The translations under genes were made by a program, and so were the position numbers. The notes beneath the pieces are model-generated. The model searched no databases. It saw only the letters and a list, made by a program, of their open reading frames with translations, and was not told the origin of the DNA. Of a stretch of 64,000 nt of DNA, positions 63,228-64,000 are shown piece by piece (position 1 is the first letter of the stretch; every line of letters starts with the position of its first letter). The stretch comes from Rhodamnia argentea (lineage: Eukaryota > Streptophyta > Magnoliopsida > Myrtales > Myrtaceae), in contig NC_063152.1 in assembly GCF_020921035.1 (NCBI RefSeq), forward strand, positions 6,338,001-6,402,000. The letters are read 5' to 3'.

Positions 63228-64000
63228 TCATCTTCCTTCGACCAATGTATCAGTGACTGTTAACAGACCAGATGCTTTCTTCCTGTGATGGAATAGAACG
63301 ATCTGGCATTCGGCTTGGAAAGTGAATATAGGCTGTCTCGGCTGAGGAAGATCTGACTCGCCACTTAACATCAGAACCACATTCGACATGTCTGGCATAT
63401 GTGTGGGATGGTCCTGAACACAGAGAAGCCCAACGTGGATGCATCTTATTACCTCCCATGGAGAGCTAACAGCAATTGCTTCATCTGTCAAGTCAAATGC
63501 TTTTCCATCACTCCATAATTGCCATGCCTATAAGAGAGAACACTGTCATAATATCGCAGGGAACTTAAAATACTGATTAGGGTTGGAATTTGAGACTTAC
63601 GAGGGAAAGGAGATTCAGATGTGGGCCTTGGTCATAGAGGGCTGTGTTCTTTTTGCCGCTGACAATCTCCAGTAGCAACACTCCAAAGCTATAGACATCG
63701 GACCTTTCGGAGAAAATCCCACCCATGGCATACTCAGGAGACATATAGCCACTGCATAAACAGACAGCTTCGTTGTGTTAAACCAATCATTTCAGCCTGC
63801 TTGAAAAGATTGACTCAATAAACTGATAATTCAAATAGGCCTAGAGAGCTTACAGTGTTCCAACAATTTTCTGGGTGTTCACCAAAACCTGAGTGCCCTC
63901 AAACATCCGTGCCAGCCCAAAATCCGAAATTTTTGGGTTCATCTTTTCATCCAAGAGAATATTGCTCACTTTTAAGTCTCAATGTATGACCCTCAGGAAA
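63228..64000 (-). pseudogene. SRK-6: type A S-domain kinase, 3' exons, runs off window edge
   Basis: Minus-strand exon 7 is 63228-63527, exon 6 63601-63751 and exon 5 starts at 63854 and continues past the edge. The catalytic-loop HRD reads His-stop-Asp because CGA is TGA at 63979-63981. Exon 7 is 300 bp against 303 in SRK-4; separate 1-bp and 2-bp deletions shift and then restore the frame, so about 27 residues are scrambled before the conserved VTDTLVEGR end. Exon 6 ([24 protein letters not shown]) is normal. Upstream exons are not visible. Confidence 0.9.

Overview
The window is plant nuclear DNA. The evidence is split genes with GT/AG introns, seven-exon S-domain (G-type lectin) receptor-like kinase genes, Ty1/copia and Ty3/gypsy LTR retrotransposons with plant-type primer-binding sites, and many small foldback elements. 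A dicot is likely from the gene family and the AT-rich introns, but the species cannot be read from the sequence. I found no rRNA, tRNA, CRISPR array or bacterial operon.

Gene content is one tandem array of S-domain receptor kinases (called SRK-1 to SRK-7 here) that retrotransposons have broken up. Two types alternate: type A (SRK-1, 4, 6, 7; C-terminus near EESIWSVNTVTDTLVEGR) and type B (SRK-2, 3, 5; C-terminus near [10 protein letters not shown]). All lie on the minus strand except SRK-2. Only SRK-4 (24803-27818) reads as an intact seven-exon gene, 837 residues. SRK-2 (6672-9673) is nearly intact but its exon 3 is one base short. SRK-3, 5 and 6 are pseudogenes and SRK-1 and 7 are fragments.

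Layout: 1-4885 minus-strand copia (Copia-1), its 3' LTR cut by the window edge; 5335-6067 SRK-1 fragment; 6065-6255 gypsy LTR scrap at an apparent inversion junction; 6672-9673 SRK-2; 9702-14036 truncated copia (Copia-2); 14983-19326 a solo LTR with a second solo LTR (16339-18984) nested in it; 20228-23616 SRK-3 with a foldback MITE in exon 2; 24803-27818 SRK-4; 28448-42060 and 42596-47690 two copies of a duplicated block, the first expanded by a complete copia (29085-35810) and a solo LTR (36007-37985); 42100-42594 SRK-7 relic; 47699-61630 SRK-5, whose first exon holds a 10.55 kb Ty3 chromovirus (49937-60490) and whose last exon holds a MITE; 63228-64000 SRK-6, running off the right edge.

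The least expected feature is a group of 260-430 bp foldback elements (nine copies, three sub-families). Their interiors are short phrases repeated in direct and then inverted orientation, and most have 9-10 bp target-site duplications, which suggests Mutator-like (MULE) mobilisation. Exon lengths shared between SRK paralogues allow several insertions to be accounted for to the base.
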